From Lytechinus pictus (Eukaryota > Echinodermata > Echinoidea > Temnopleuroida > Toxopneustidae), in the NCBI RefSeq assembly GCF_037042905.1, contig NW_026974141.1, forward strand, positions 953,001-1,017,000: a stretch of 64,000 bases of DNA, given 5' to 3'. Shown in pieces: positions 24,620-37,033 of this stretch; within the stretch, counting starts at the first letter, position 1; every line of letters begins with the position of its first letter. Under the pieces are notes generated by a model. It saw only the letters and a list, made by a program, of their open reading frames with translations, did no database searches and had not been told where the DNA came from. The position numbers and the translations under genes were made by a program.

Positions 24620-26045
24620 TTGGAAAACTGAAGTTTTATGGAATTATTATGGAATTAAGGGTAACGAATATGCTTGGATGAAAGCGTATATAACAAACAG
24701 GAGACAATCTGTCTAGTAAATAATTGTATCAGTGAAAGTGTAAAAATTAGATCGGGCGTCCCACAGGGATCCGTATTTGGTCCATTAATATTTTGTATTT
24801 TTATCAATTATATATGTAACTTGAATTTGAATGTTAATTCCAAAATTTGTCAGATGATACTGCTCTGTTCTGTTATGATGTATTATCTAAGGAGGTTAAA
24901 AAAAATCTGCAAAGTGATTTTGATGTTATCTGTAATAAGCCAGTTCGTAGTTCCTTTCTGCGCATGATCAAAAAGATTATACGCATGATCAGAGGAAGGT
25001 CATTTGTACTAAAGTGACATGGTGGTTTAAAATCTAATGAGACAAGCACCAACTTTGATGTCTTGATTATTTATATATTCTTTTGAATTGTGGTTTTCAT
25101 TTACATCCACAAAAAAAAAATGCGTCCACGAACGACTGGTATTTCACAGTTTGCCAAGTACATTGTGCAACATGCAGCTATGATATGCATTCAAAGTAGG
25201 AATGCGACAAATACCTTCATAAAGGGTTCATTGGTGTGCTATTCTAGTCACCTGGTCTATTCAATCTATTCATCCTGCTATGTAAGGCAAGCTTACGTAA
25301 TATCTTGCTTTGAAATCTGCCTATCATAATGAAAGTTTTAAAAGGTCATTTGACCAAAATTGTCCCTGAAGTAACTACGAACTGGTCTATTGGCACAACC
25401 TGTAATAACGATATACATTTGCATCCAAGAAAGATAAAAGTCATGGCTTTTGGTCATAGGAAAAGACTGAAAAATTATGTTTTAAAGATAAAATATAGAA
25501 ATGAACCCATAGAAAATGTAAATATCATCAAATACTTGGGTGTAACACTTGACTCTGGCATGACGTGGGGATAACCTGTATGTAGTATCATTTTTAAAAT
25601 ATCTTGCACGATAGGTTGTATAAGCTAGAGAATCAAACAATTCCTTCCACCTAGGATTCTTAAGAATTTATAGTTTGCCATGATTTTACCTTACATTGAT
25701 TATTGATGCACATCTTGGGGAAGCTCTGCAAAAACCAAGAAAAGACAAAAACTGCAGAATAAGTATACCTGAATAATTCTGAATAAGGATTATCTTACTC
25801 CCCAACATGAATTGTTGGCTACACTCAAATGGCAAACGTATTAAGTATCAATGTTGTGTTCTTGCTTTCAAAATACAAAACGATTTAGCCCAGCCTATCT
25901 GGAACCACTTATCTGCAAACGTACTAACTTATAAACACGATACTCTGAAGTCTGAACAATGTCCCCTTCGAATACCCTGCCCAAGGAAGGATTATAAAAG
26001 AAAGTTTGAATATGTTGCTGCCGTCTTATTTAATTCGCTCCACTG

Positions 26046-26077
<32 letters not shown>

Positions 26078-26095
26078 GTCCCTCCATGCATTAAA
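24620..26095 (+). pseudogene. LINE reverse-transcriptase pseudogene (Jockey/CR1/Rex-like)
   Basis: The frames encode the RT signature SGVPQGSVFGPLIFCIFIN (about 24750-24815), a frameshifted F/YADD region, and DFDVIC before a MITE insertion. After it come PRKIKVMAFG and IKYLGVTLDSGMTW (about 25410-25570). C-terminal LINE-like residues follow at 25807-26045, ending in a run of about 28 A at 26047-26071. Several stops and frameshifts make it dead. The endonuclease region is absent. Confidence 0.8.
24939..25399. mobile_element. MITE inserted in the LINE pseudogene, 9-bp target duplication
   Basis: CTGTAATAA stands on both sides (24930-24938 and 25400-25408). GCCAGTTCGTAGTTCC at the left is inverted near the right end as TAACTACGAACTGG. 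Removing the element with one target copy rejoins the RT frame (DFDVIC to NNDIHLHP), which confirms the boundaries. An 8-9-bp duplication suggests a hAT-type origin. The element at 28423-28857 has related ends. Confidence 0.75.
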
Positions 26096-26560
26096 AAACA
26101 TTGAAAATCACTAAAGTTCTGACTGTCATACATGCAATAGCACTGGAATAACTTGATGATACAATGATTACATAATACTTGTTGATTCACTCTATATGTA
26201 TGTAATGAATTCTATTTTTACTTAATTATATGTTATATGACACCTAGATAGATCCTTGCGATTTGATTGGTTGTTTGATATCGTTCATTCAGCCCATTTT
26301 GCAATGACGTCATCAACCGTGCAATTTTGTATCCATTCATCGTGCAATTTTGGATCCATTCGATTTTGTCCATTGCACTCGCGCACCGAGACTGCAGCTC
26401 TTTGCATGCAGCTCATGCACCAGCAGTGCGCATGTTGTAATGACGTAAAAATCACTGCAACAGACCGAACTCGCACTGCATGAGCATGTTTTGCATCGAA
26501 ATTCATGTATTTCATATGGAGGGGGGGGGGGGGAAATCATTTTTTAGTTGTCATATAAAC

Positions 26561-26724
26561 CAAATAATGAATGTTTTTTCATTCGTGCAATGGACAGAAT
26601 ACTTCATTCGGTGAAAGATGAAATAATGATCCATTCAACTCGGCTACGCCTCGTTGAATCGATCATTTCATCTTTCACCTTATGAAGTATTCTGTCCATT
26701 GCACTCATAAACATTCATTATTTG
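26561..26724. mobile_element. Hairpin MITE with long stem
   Basis: CAAATAATGAATG...GTGCAATGGACAGAATACTT is inverted on the right as AAGTATTCTGTCCATTGCAC...CATTCATTATTTG. The loop (AACTCGGCTACGCCTCGTT) is itself partly palindromic. No coding capacity. Confidence 0.8.
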
Positions 26725-26839
26725 TATATTACATGCAAGGAATTGCTATGATGTTGAGTTATTTGTTATTGAAAATGCAGGGCGCCTTTGTAAAGCAGTT
26801 TTACATAACTGAACAAGCCTACCCTTCAGTATCAAATAA

Positions 26840-27107
<268 letters not shown>

Positions 27108-27939
27108 ATAATTGTTATGGTAAACTCGCCTCACTCAGTAATTTATGTAGTGTATATATTGAACCCTTGTTGCTATGAAATCAACCAGGTTTATTTTACT
27201 GTTTTACGTTTTTGCTCTGTTTCTTGTCATATCTTCTCATTTTATTTTATCTTTAATTTTGGTCGGCTTCCGAGGGCTATGGTCAAACAATCATTATTCA
27301 TGCAGGTTTGATTACTGTTGAAGTAGGTAATTAATTACTTGGGTTTGATTCTTCAACAACAAAATAATTATCGATATTTGTAAATGATAAACTCTGAATG
27401 TCAAAGCTTTTTTAAGTAATACGTAGATGACTGTGTGTAAATCAATTATATTGGATCTAATATGATTCTAATTATGAATTGAAATATAATACAAATCATG
27501 TCTTTCAGAAGTATGCTGTGCCCTTTTACCAGTAATAAAAATGGAAATGATGCTAATTATGATAGTAATAATGAGATGCACTTAAAAAAAACCCCAACAA
27601 TTTACTCGAATTTTAATAAATGCACTATATCAGAGGGTATTTATCAGAATTTATCTCTTCAACAGGTCAAAATGAACAGATTATATTCGTTGAAATAACA
27701 TGATACCGTTCTCATGGTTCTTTTCAACAAAAAACTTCATCATTTGATATAAATATCATAAATTCTCCTAGCTCTATTTGAAATTTAGAAGATTCTTGTA
27801 TTGTACAGTGTTTGTGGTAGTGGTCGTGTTGACATGGTTGATGATTATAATAAGAAAATGAATTATTTTTACTAGTTCGTGAGACACAATAAGACGAATA
27901 TGGATGGAAATGTAACTAAAGATTTTATCACAAAGGAAA

Positions 27940-28277
27940 TAAAACGTATATAAAACAATGTATTTAAAAATCGACTCAAAACATATCTTTTCAATCAACA
28001 TAAGAAAACAAGTAAGCTGTTGAAATGACTAGCTATATGTTATTATCTTGTTATATTGCATTAGTATTGATAATTACCGCTTAATATTGTACACTTGTAA
28101 TTCATACTTTGTTTCTATCTACATTTACTACGTTTTACTTGTTTTATTGACCTCCAATTTTAGTTGTAAAGCGGTTAAAAACTTTATTGTATTAAGCGCT
28201 GTATAAAGGCTCCATATTATTATAATCATTTTTTTTCTTCTTCTTATTATTATCATTATCATTTTTATTATCATTAT

Positions 28278-28310
<33 letters not shown>

Positions 28311-28330
28311 TACTATTATCATTATTATTA
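27940..28330 (+). mobile_element. LINE 3' end remnant with (ATT)n tail
   Basis: A short frame gives FKNRLKTYLFNQH, typical of the C-terminus of CR1/Rex-type LINE polyproteins. About 200 bp later comes the 3' terminal TTAAGCGCTGTATAAAGG followed by (ATT)n/(TTA)n to 28330. Only the 3' end is present. Confidence 0.6.
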
Positions 28331-28422
28331 AAGAGAAACGAATAATCATGATAATGCTGAATCGATAATCTTCCTCGAAGCCCCCCTCTAAGTCTTTAGA
28401 AGTGTAACGATATTATCGTTAA

Positions 28423-28857
28423 ATAAGCCAGTTCACGGTTAGCTCATGATCAACTTTTCTCCAATGACCTTTGTGATTTTTCATTAGGATAAGCACTATC
28501 ATTTTCAAATGTAGATGTTGCGTAAGCTTTACCGGTAGAGTATTCAAATTCTAAGAACAAAAGGCATTGTATAGACCAGGTGACTAGAATAGTACATCGG
28601 GGATAAAGTTTGGAAATCTGTTTTATTGTCTGCCTTTGGCACATTTGACTATTGTTTAGGCTACTGTCAAATACCAGTGATTATGAAGGCTCTATTTATT
28701 ACTCTTCAGCTTGGATGTGATAAATATTTTGAAAGGAATACATGAATAATCATCAAATCACAAATGCCTATGTCATTGAATTTGAAAGCCACCTTCATGG
28801 TTGTCTCCAATGACCCTTTTCTGCTCGTGCGCAGTTTACAACTGTGAACAGGCTTAT
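28423..28857. mobile_element. MITE with AATAAGCCAGTTCAC ends
   Basis: AATAAGCCAGTTCACGGTT at the left is inverted at the right (CAACTGTGAACAGGCTTATT). The ends and inner parts resemble the element that split the LINE pseudogene at 24939-25399. A decayed relative may lie at 31906-32340 in the SDR first intron. Confidence 0.65.
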
Positions 28858-29059
28858 TGTAAATCATTAATGATTGATGATGCAATGTTAAACTGCCAAG
28901 TCATCCTGTAGATTGATGATTGAACATATAGGCCTACCCCACACATCTTGTTGTCTTTTTCCTTATGTTTAAATTGATTTGTATTACTCGTATGTCGTGG
29001 TGGTGACCCAACCACAAATTTTACCAAGAACCTCCAGGGGCTCCTATAATCCAACGTTT

Positions 29060-29295
29060 ATTTTTTTTTTCAAAATCTGTTATATATGTGTATTTAATTA
29101 TGACTGACCGATTGATTAAAGTAAATAAATTGAATTGAATTTGAATTATTGACCAGTTAACACTAAACAGTCCTAGTTATTCTGGTTGATCATATTAGCC
29201 GTATTACATCTCTTTTCTCTCTGTCATATCTGTAATCATTAACTGCTGATGGACATTCTTTATGCAGCACCCTGCTGATGTTGATCTCCGATATA
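29060..29295 (+). mobile_element. Possible retroposon tails
   Basis: The sequence ATTGATTAAAGTAAATAAAT and (TTGAA)n at about 29112-29145, and TATAAGCGGAAGAAGAAGAA at about 29290, look like 3' tails of two retroposons. No coding part is recognised. Confidence 0.35.
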
Positions 29296-29415
29296 AGCGG
29301 AAGAAGAAGAAGATTAATATGTTTTCCATTTGATAATGTCGGTTAATTGTTACATATAAAGTGTTTTGAGGTATTTTTTATTGGAAATTTATATTTTTTC
29401 TTAAATTTCTATAAA

Positions 29416-29578
29416 CCTGGGCTCCGTAACACAAAGATTAGCGGTCAATCGCTAAATGAACTGACCAATTAACATCAATGTTACAAGCGCATTTGGTTTA
29501 AATTACTGACCAGGGACCAATCAGAGCGGTTCTTACATATTTGCAATCCATCGCAAACCTTTGTGTTACGGAGCCCAG
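29416..29578. mobile_element. Hairpin MITE, CTGGGCTCCGTAACACAAAG family
   Basis: CTGGGCTCCGTAACACAAAG at the left is inverted at the right as CTTTGTGTTACGGAGCCCAG. A second copy is at 52714-52879, nested in another MITE. Bases 29579-30164 contain only GA-rich and unremarkable sequence. Confidence 0.8.
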
Positions 29579-30164
29579 ATTGACACTAATTACAATAATT
29601 AATTATTATGATCATTGCAGCACTGACTGGAATAGACGACAAAATTATAAAAGAGAGAGAGAGGGAAGGGGGGATTTTACAACCGTGATTAAAGAGGACG
29701 GCAAAGAAGGAAAATGGGGAAGAGGAGGGAAGACGAGTTTACAAAGGAGAGGGGCTATAGGCAGTGCAGAATCTGTAATATGATAAAGAGTCCTCAGTAA
29801 TTCAATTATGTCGCCTTCCCTTTCCCATTGAAAATTCCTTGCCCCGCCCACAATGGCCCCGCCCCTTTGCAAGACATGTCGTGATTTACGTTTCCATACG
29901 ATACCCATAGTATTCCAATCTATCAATCCGATCTAATTCCTGTAGGATCTACTTTGCATAATCTCTCGGAGCAAACAATTTATCGATTTTGTTACATAAC
30001 TCGAAAAGGGCGAAGTCTCGAAGGCACATGAATAGATTTCTCCCCCATTATTCGGTGTGTGTGCTGTCCATTTGCGGTAATATTGGAGACGTATAGAACA
30101 AAATAGGTGAGTCACTCATTTTATTTCCATTGTTATGGTCATATATACCACTACTTCTACAGCA

Positions 30165-30173
30165 AAAACAATA

Positions 30174-30236
<63 letters not shown>

Positions 30237-30306
30237 GCTACTGCTACTGCTACTGCTACTGCTACTACTACTACTACTACTCCTACTCCTACTACTCCTA
30301 CTACTG

Positions 30307-30349
<43 letters not shown>

Positions 30350-30420
30350 CACTTCTACTACTACTACTACTACTACTTCTACTACTACTACTACCACTAC
30401 TACCACTACTACTACTACTA

Positions 30421-30477
<57 letters not shown>

Positions 30478-30720
30478 CACTTCTACTACTACTACTACTA
30501 CTTCTACTACTACTACTACCACTACTACCACTATACTACTACTATACTACTACTACTACTACTACTACTGCTACTACTACTACTACCACCACTACTACCA
30601 CTACTATTACTACTACTATTACTACTACCACCACCACTACTACCACTACTATTACTACTACTATTACTACTACTATTACTACTACTATATACTACTATAC
30701 TACTACTGCTGCTGCTGCTG
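30165..30720. repeat. (CTA)n/(TAC)n trinucleotide array
   Basis: About 555 bp of ACT/CTA triplets with CTG, CTC, ATT and ACC variants, and larger internal duplications (the 30350-30420 pattern recurs at about 30475-30535). Reading frames through it give poly-Tyr, poly-Thr, poly-Leu or poly-Val and are not genes. A T-run/G-run junction follows at 30952-30974 and another at 31147-31169. Confidence 0.95.
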
Positions 30721-31451
30721 CTGCAGCTACTATAATACTAATTCTTCTATTTCTCCTACTGCTAGTACTACTGCGCATTACTGCTATATTACACAATACA
30801 ACCACCATCATTATAATACTGCTTATCATTAGTATTACTGCAGCTTCTTTACATTCTATAAGGTCTACTCCAGGAGCGGATCCGTGGCACCTAGATCACA
30901 CCCATTTGATTTTTTTTCTTGTCAAAAAAGTTTGTTTGGTGCTAACCTTATCTTTTTTTTTTGGGGGGGGGGGGTTGGGAGGGGCTTGTCATATTTATTT
31001 ATTTTAATTGTTATAGTTTTTCTTAATTATGAGTTTTTATTTTTGTTTATTGATTTAGATATTTTTTTTACTTTATTAATATTATTATTATTATTATTAC
31101 TATTGTTAATATTGTTATTATTACTTATTATTTTTATTCCAATTACTTTTTTTTTTGGGGGGGGGGGGGTTGTTGATGAAATCACCCCTACCCATCTTCT
31201 GGTAAGTCTAACAATCGTATAAACTTGATCTCCCTTATTTGCTGCACAGTGACATTCATTCCAAATAACTCTCTTTTCTATATGTACTATTAATTGTCCA
31301 TATCAGTTTTCTCGAAAAACAAGTGCTATTTATTCTCCGTCGAGATTTTGGTGCTGGTGATGGTGGGGAGTGGTTGGTGGGTGTTTGCATTTTGGGGGTG
31401 AGAAGGAGGTGGACTTGCAACAAAGTGGAAACAGGGTACATTAAAGATCGA

Positions 31452-31457
31452 TATAAA
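31452..31457 (+). promoter_or_regulatory. Candidate TATA box of the SDR gene
   Basis: TATAAA lies about 170 bp upstream of the SDR start codon, in ATCGATATAAAACTTG. Position and match are the only evidence; AT-rich DNA makes chance occurrence likely. Confidence 0.25.
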
Positions 31458-31623
31458 ACTTGTAAGTAGGCCTATATTCTTTATTACAAATTGATTTCAA
31501 TGTGTTTTAATGAGAGAAAAAAAAATGAAATGAAAGAACAAAAATATTCTTGTCAATTAAAATGAATTAATGAATCGCCCAAAATGTCGCTCCTTTTCTT
31601 AAATAAACACAGAGTTGGGAATC

Positions 31624-33600
31624 ATGGCTCCTCTTATCACCCTCATCTCCGGCTGCTCCACCGGGATCGGCATGGAGCTCGCGGTCAGGTTGGCCAAGGA
31701 TCCAAACAGCAAGTACCTGGTCTATGCCACGATGAGAAACCTAGGAAAGAAGGACGCCCTCACGGAGGCTGCGGGTGACAACCTCGACAAGACACTGTTC
31801 ATACGTCAGCTTGACGTCACACTAGATGATCAAGTTAAGAGCATCTATAATTTCATCATGGAGAAACACGGGCGTATTGATGTTCTAGGTGAGAGTGTGT
31901 TTTAACCTATTAGCTCATGAGCAACTATTCTCAAACCATTTTGCTTATTTTTGTCAACATCTTTCAAAGATTATACGTAAAGCTTTCCCAGACAAAGCAT
32001 TCAGGGGTTTTCAGCTTCTAAGAAACAAAGATATACATACCATAAACAAGTCGACTAGAATATATCATCAGTGATCACATCTGGAAATCGTATATTGCAT
32101 GTTACATTTATTTTTAGCAAATAGGTTGTCTTTGGGCTAAAAATATCAATAAGACCTACCATTACCATGGCACTTGTTCTGCTGCTCTTCGGTTAATGAG
32201 GCGAAAATGACTTTTTAAAAGGAATAGGCCCTATAATCACAAATGCTTAAGGCAATGAATTTGACGACCATCTTGAATGTTTATCCCAAATAACATTTTT
32301 TATAATGTGCAGAATTCATTTACGAAAAGGTCTATTACCTGGATAATTACAAACTATATCTCTTCCCGAATACTTATTTAACAATGGTTAATATTATGTT
32401 GGCTGATGGGGCAACGAACACAAGATCTGTTTCCAGAATGATGCCTGATTGCCATTCTATGAACTCACAAATATGGAATAAATGGGATTTTATTCAAAAG
32501 TACATCTATTATGATAACGCCAAAACTTCGTTCCATCCCATTGTAAAAGTCCAGAATAAAAAGTGTGAAATTCAAGTATCAGAGTATAGTATCAAGTTTC
32601 AAGTGATTACAATGCATTGGGAAATATGCGCTTTTACCTTTCACTATAAGAGGTTTTCGCATCCACCAGTGACGTGAGACGTCCCTACATCCACGAAAAT
32701 GTATTGTCAAAAGCCCTTCATGATGACGAGCGACTAAGAAGTCTTTGTCGAAAATTAATGCATCGAAACAGCAGTTTCGTCCTGGACTCTGTAACAAACG
32801 ACATAATTGCAACTTTCCGTCAGCTCCGAAACTTAGGGCAAAACTGCTCTTCCGGTTCATCAATTTTCGACAAAGACCTCCCAGCTATTCATTGACATTT
32901 AAATCACATTTTCAATACATTTACTGTGTCCTTGATTTTTTTACGTCACGGTTGCCAAAGTTCCCTTATCCGATTATTTCGATTATTGCTACAACCTAAA
33001 TATGTTCATCTTCTAACTTTTTTTACTACAAAGGTTTGCTTCGCCAATCCTAAAATTATAATTTCCCCTGAACTTCAATACCGTCCTTACTTTTTATCAA
33101 AGAAATGTTCTCTTAATTTACAAGCACACTTTAAAGAAACCAGGTTTCCGATTTAAAAAAAAATAATTTTCTTCTTATTTTTTTTGTCTCAGTTAACAAT
33201 GCTGGATATGGTTTCTTCGGACCTCTGGAGACGATGGGTATGGATAAAGCTAAGATCATGTTTGAAACCAATTATTTTGGTACAGTTAGATTGATTAAAG
33301 GAGCTCTACCAGTCATGAAGAAACAGAAATCCGGTAGTATCGTCAATATCAGCAGCATTGTCGGACATCTTGGTAGGTCATAAATTACAATTATTTTTGC
33401 TTCATTTAGACAGTAAGGATGCTATGTTATTATATATATATATATATATATATGTGTAAAGTTATACACGTACAACAGCATTGGCAACTCTTTTTATTTA
33501 AATATTGTAAAGAAATGGATGAAGAGAAGAGAAGGGTAGATAGCTCTGGGGAACCTTGATTTAAGCTACGCCTACCATTGTTCTCTTCATCCATTTCTTT

Positions 33601-33645
<45 letters not shown>

Positions 33646-36600
33646 ATTCCACGTATTGGCAATAATAAGACATCGGAAATGCGAAACAAATGACACAAGA
33701 ATAACGCTGTTTACTATATAAACTTTGTAGCAGTTGTTTAGCAGTTACAACAAACGTTTTAAATTGAAAACAACAAATTTTTATTTTTAATATCTTAATC
33801 TTTAAGGATGTAAGGTTGCTTAGAATTTTAACTCTACCACTTTAACGACAATATTCTTCGCTGAAGAGTATAGGAACTATATAGTCACCTGACAAAAACT
33901 TTATTTTTTGTCGTTTAAAAAAAAATACCGAATTGAAAGCAATCGCCAATCAGTCTACATCAAATTCCGTCAAACTGTCAAATAAGCCTATATGGACAAA
34001 TATCATAGGGTACGACATGGTGATATTACGTAATTTGGAAGTTATATGAGTAAAGGGGTTATCGCACAAAGTCGTTGTATCCGTTTTCTTATCATTCTAT
34101 TCTCGATATCAAATATTGCATTTAGTTAAAGGCACAAAATAATCACGAAATCAAATTCTTTGTCATGTATATTATAAATATTTTTTCCACTATTTCTCTA
34201 ACCCCCCCCCCCCTCTTCCGGATACCTCTCTACATCTTAAGGTATTCCGTTTATGGACATGTACAACGCTAGTAAGTTTGCAATGGAAGGACTAACCGAA
34301 TCATTACGGCCACAACTCAAAGAATTTGGAATAGGGTAAGTGGTATAAACCAACGAACGTAGAGGGTGTCAAAACTGTGCAATGCCGGTTGGCGCGCTGC
34401 CGGTTGGTTGCAAACAAAACGCCCTCTGCATTCGTTGGTTTAAATGTATGAAATATGAATTACAACTAAACTACCCCTCTGATATTGTACATATATATAT
34501 ATATTTAATATATAATTGAATGTTTTAGGGTTATATAGCAGCAGTACAGAATCAAACAAGCGGGGTTGATCATCTTTAATTTTGAAAAAAAATTAGGCCT
34601 AATTAGTTTGTGGTATAATTCTTTTCTATTTTTCATCGGTAGTTAAAGTAGAATCATTAACATTATTTTGTCTGATTTTTTTTACATCGTTGTTAAAGAT
34701 AAATGAATAGAATTGCAGACAATGATTTCATGAGAAAGTTTCTGAATCCAAGGTTATAATTCTCACGATCTCACTATGTAGATCAATATAGATCTGGAAT
34801 AGTTACATACATGTAAACTGAGCTTCCGATTTCATGAAATCTAAGCTGAAAGAAGATCACACTGAAATGCTGAAGATCACCAACAAAGAATTATAAGCAC
34901 ATGTGGAATAATATCTTATTGCTTGGAAAAATATAACATCTGGCAGGATTACGATGCCAATTTTGAGAATTCCTCAGCAATAACACAATTTCTCCCATGC
35001 AGAGTAAGTAATTTTGGCAAACTCATTTATTCATAAGAAAAGACACTTGAGTGGTTGATGTATTTTTTTAGGTACCACATTTGGTGGGTGTTTCATAAAG
35101 CTGTTCATAAGTTAAGCGCGAGTTTATGAACGACTGGTGATTCTGTCTACATGGTATATACCAAAATGTTAATTGGCGATGGTTAAGCGCCTAAGTAAGG
35201 TTCACCAGTCGTTCCTAAAAATCGCTCTTAACTTGCGAACAGCACTATGAAACACACCCCTGGCATTTCTCGTTAAAGGACAAGTCCACCCAATTAAAAA
35301 CTTGGTTTGAATAAAAGGAGAAAATTCCAACAAACACAACACTGAAAATTTCATCAAAATCGGTTGTAAAATAAGAAAGTTATGACATTTTAAAGTCTTG
35401 CTTACTTTCACAAAACAGTTATATGCACATCCTGGTCGGTATGCAAATTAGCAGACAGATGACGTCACCCATTCACTATTTCTCTTGTATTTCATTATAT
35501 GAAATATGAAAAATTCTAATTTTCTCCTCGTCATCGTGTGGAACAAAATTTTATTCCTCCCCGAACATGTGCAATTACCATGACTTTAACAGTTTGTGAT
35601 TATATCAAGTTGGTCGCAATTGCCAATTCTGTAAAAATTGAAATATTGTATAATTCAAACAATAAAAAACAAAAGAAATAGTGAGTGAGTGACATCATCG
35701 ACTTTCTCATTTGCGCATCAATGAGTTGTGCATATAACTGTTTTGTGAAAAATAAGCAAAATTTAAAAATGTCATAACTGTCTTATTTTACATCCGATTT
35801 TGATGAAATTTTCAGTGTTATGTTCGTTTGATTTTTCTCTATCCATTCAAATCAACAATTTTCTGGGGTGGACTTGACCTTCAATGTTTAATACTCGATG
35901 TTTATTTTCAATCATACATGAATTTATGATTGATGTATAATACATACCGTAGATTCATCAATTAATTTAAAACAAATATTTTAGTTTCCCAACTCCTCCA
36001 TTTCGATTAATTTATTTCGCAGTATTAGCACTGTGCAGCCTGGGCCCGTATTGACTAAATTTGGAGAAAATATGATGGCGATCTCTGATTTAGATGAGAA
36101 CAGTGTATCCGAAGATACAAAGAAGGTAAATTTCCATCTAACGAACGCAGAGGGAGGGTGTCAACGCCCTTCAGCCACAGTAGTGTTAACGCCCTCTACG
36201 TTGCTCATCCGTTTTCCTCTATTCTTATGATAATAATTAAGATTACCACAAATGAACACACATTGCTAATTACGTTTGTCTCGCCTGCATAGCAGATATT
36301 GAAATTACATATATGTTTATATATATTTACATGATTTGATTTGATTTGATTTATTTATTTCGACATTCCAATAACAAGAGTATATTTGCTTGTTTGTTTG
36401 TTTTATTTTTATTTCTGCGCTCACAATACAATATCAAAAATATTTACATTGTTTGTAATATACAAAATAATCCATAATGTATAAAATATAAACATAATAC
36501 ATACTTAGAAAAAAAATGATGTAAACATAATACATAATTAGAAAAAAATGGTGTGGGCTCATACTTCACATTTTAATGATAAAAAAGGAACACTAACAAA

Positions 36601-36992
36601 TGAACGCAGGAGACCGCCACCATCGTGAGCGGTTAAGCTTGTAATTGATGGCGGCCTCATAAAAAAGGGTTTGTGACTAAGATTGGTAATTACTGAACAA
36701 GTGGGTGCAAGTGTAATCATTTTTTCTTAACATAACATAACAGTACACAAATTACATAATGAATAACATATGCATATACACATTCTAACAATCTAATTGA
36801 AATATATTTCAACCTGATAATTTTTTTTTTAATAATTATTAAAACAAATAGCAGAAAAAAAAAAATATATACATATATCATGTATATCGACATAATACAT
36901 TTTGAAAAGTGGGAGACCTTCACCTTAAGCTTAGAGTTTGAATTTGATAAAGGCCTCAAAAGGAAAGGGGAAAGAATACCAGACAAATATTG

Positions 36993-37033
<41 letters not shown>

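Noticed and set aside
30107-31007. 241- and 290-codon poly-Tyr/poly-Thr/poly-Leu ORFs
   Set aside because: They result from the CTA triplet array, which lacks stops in every frame.
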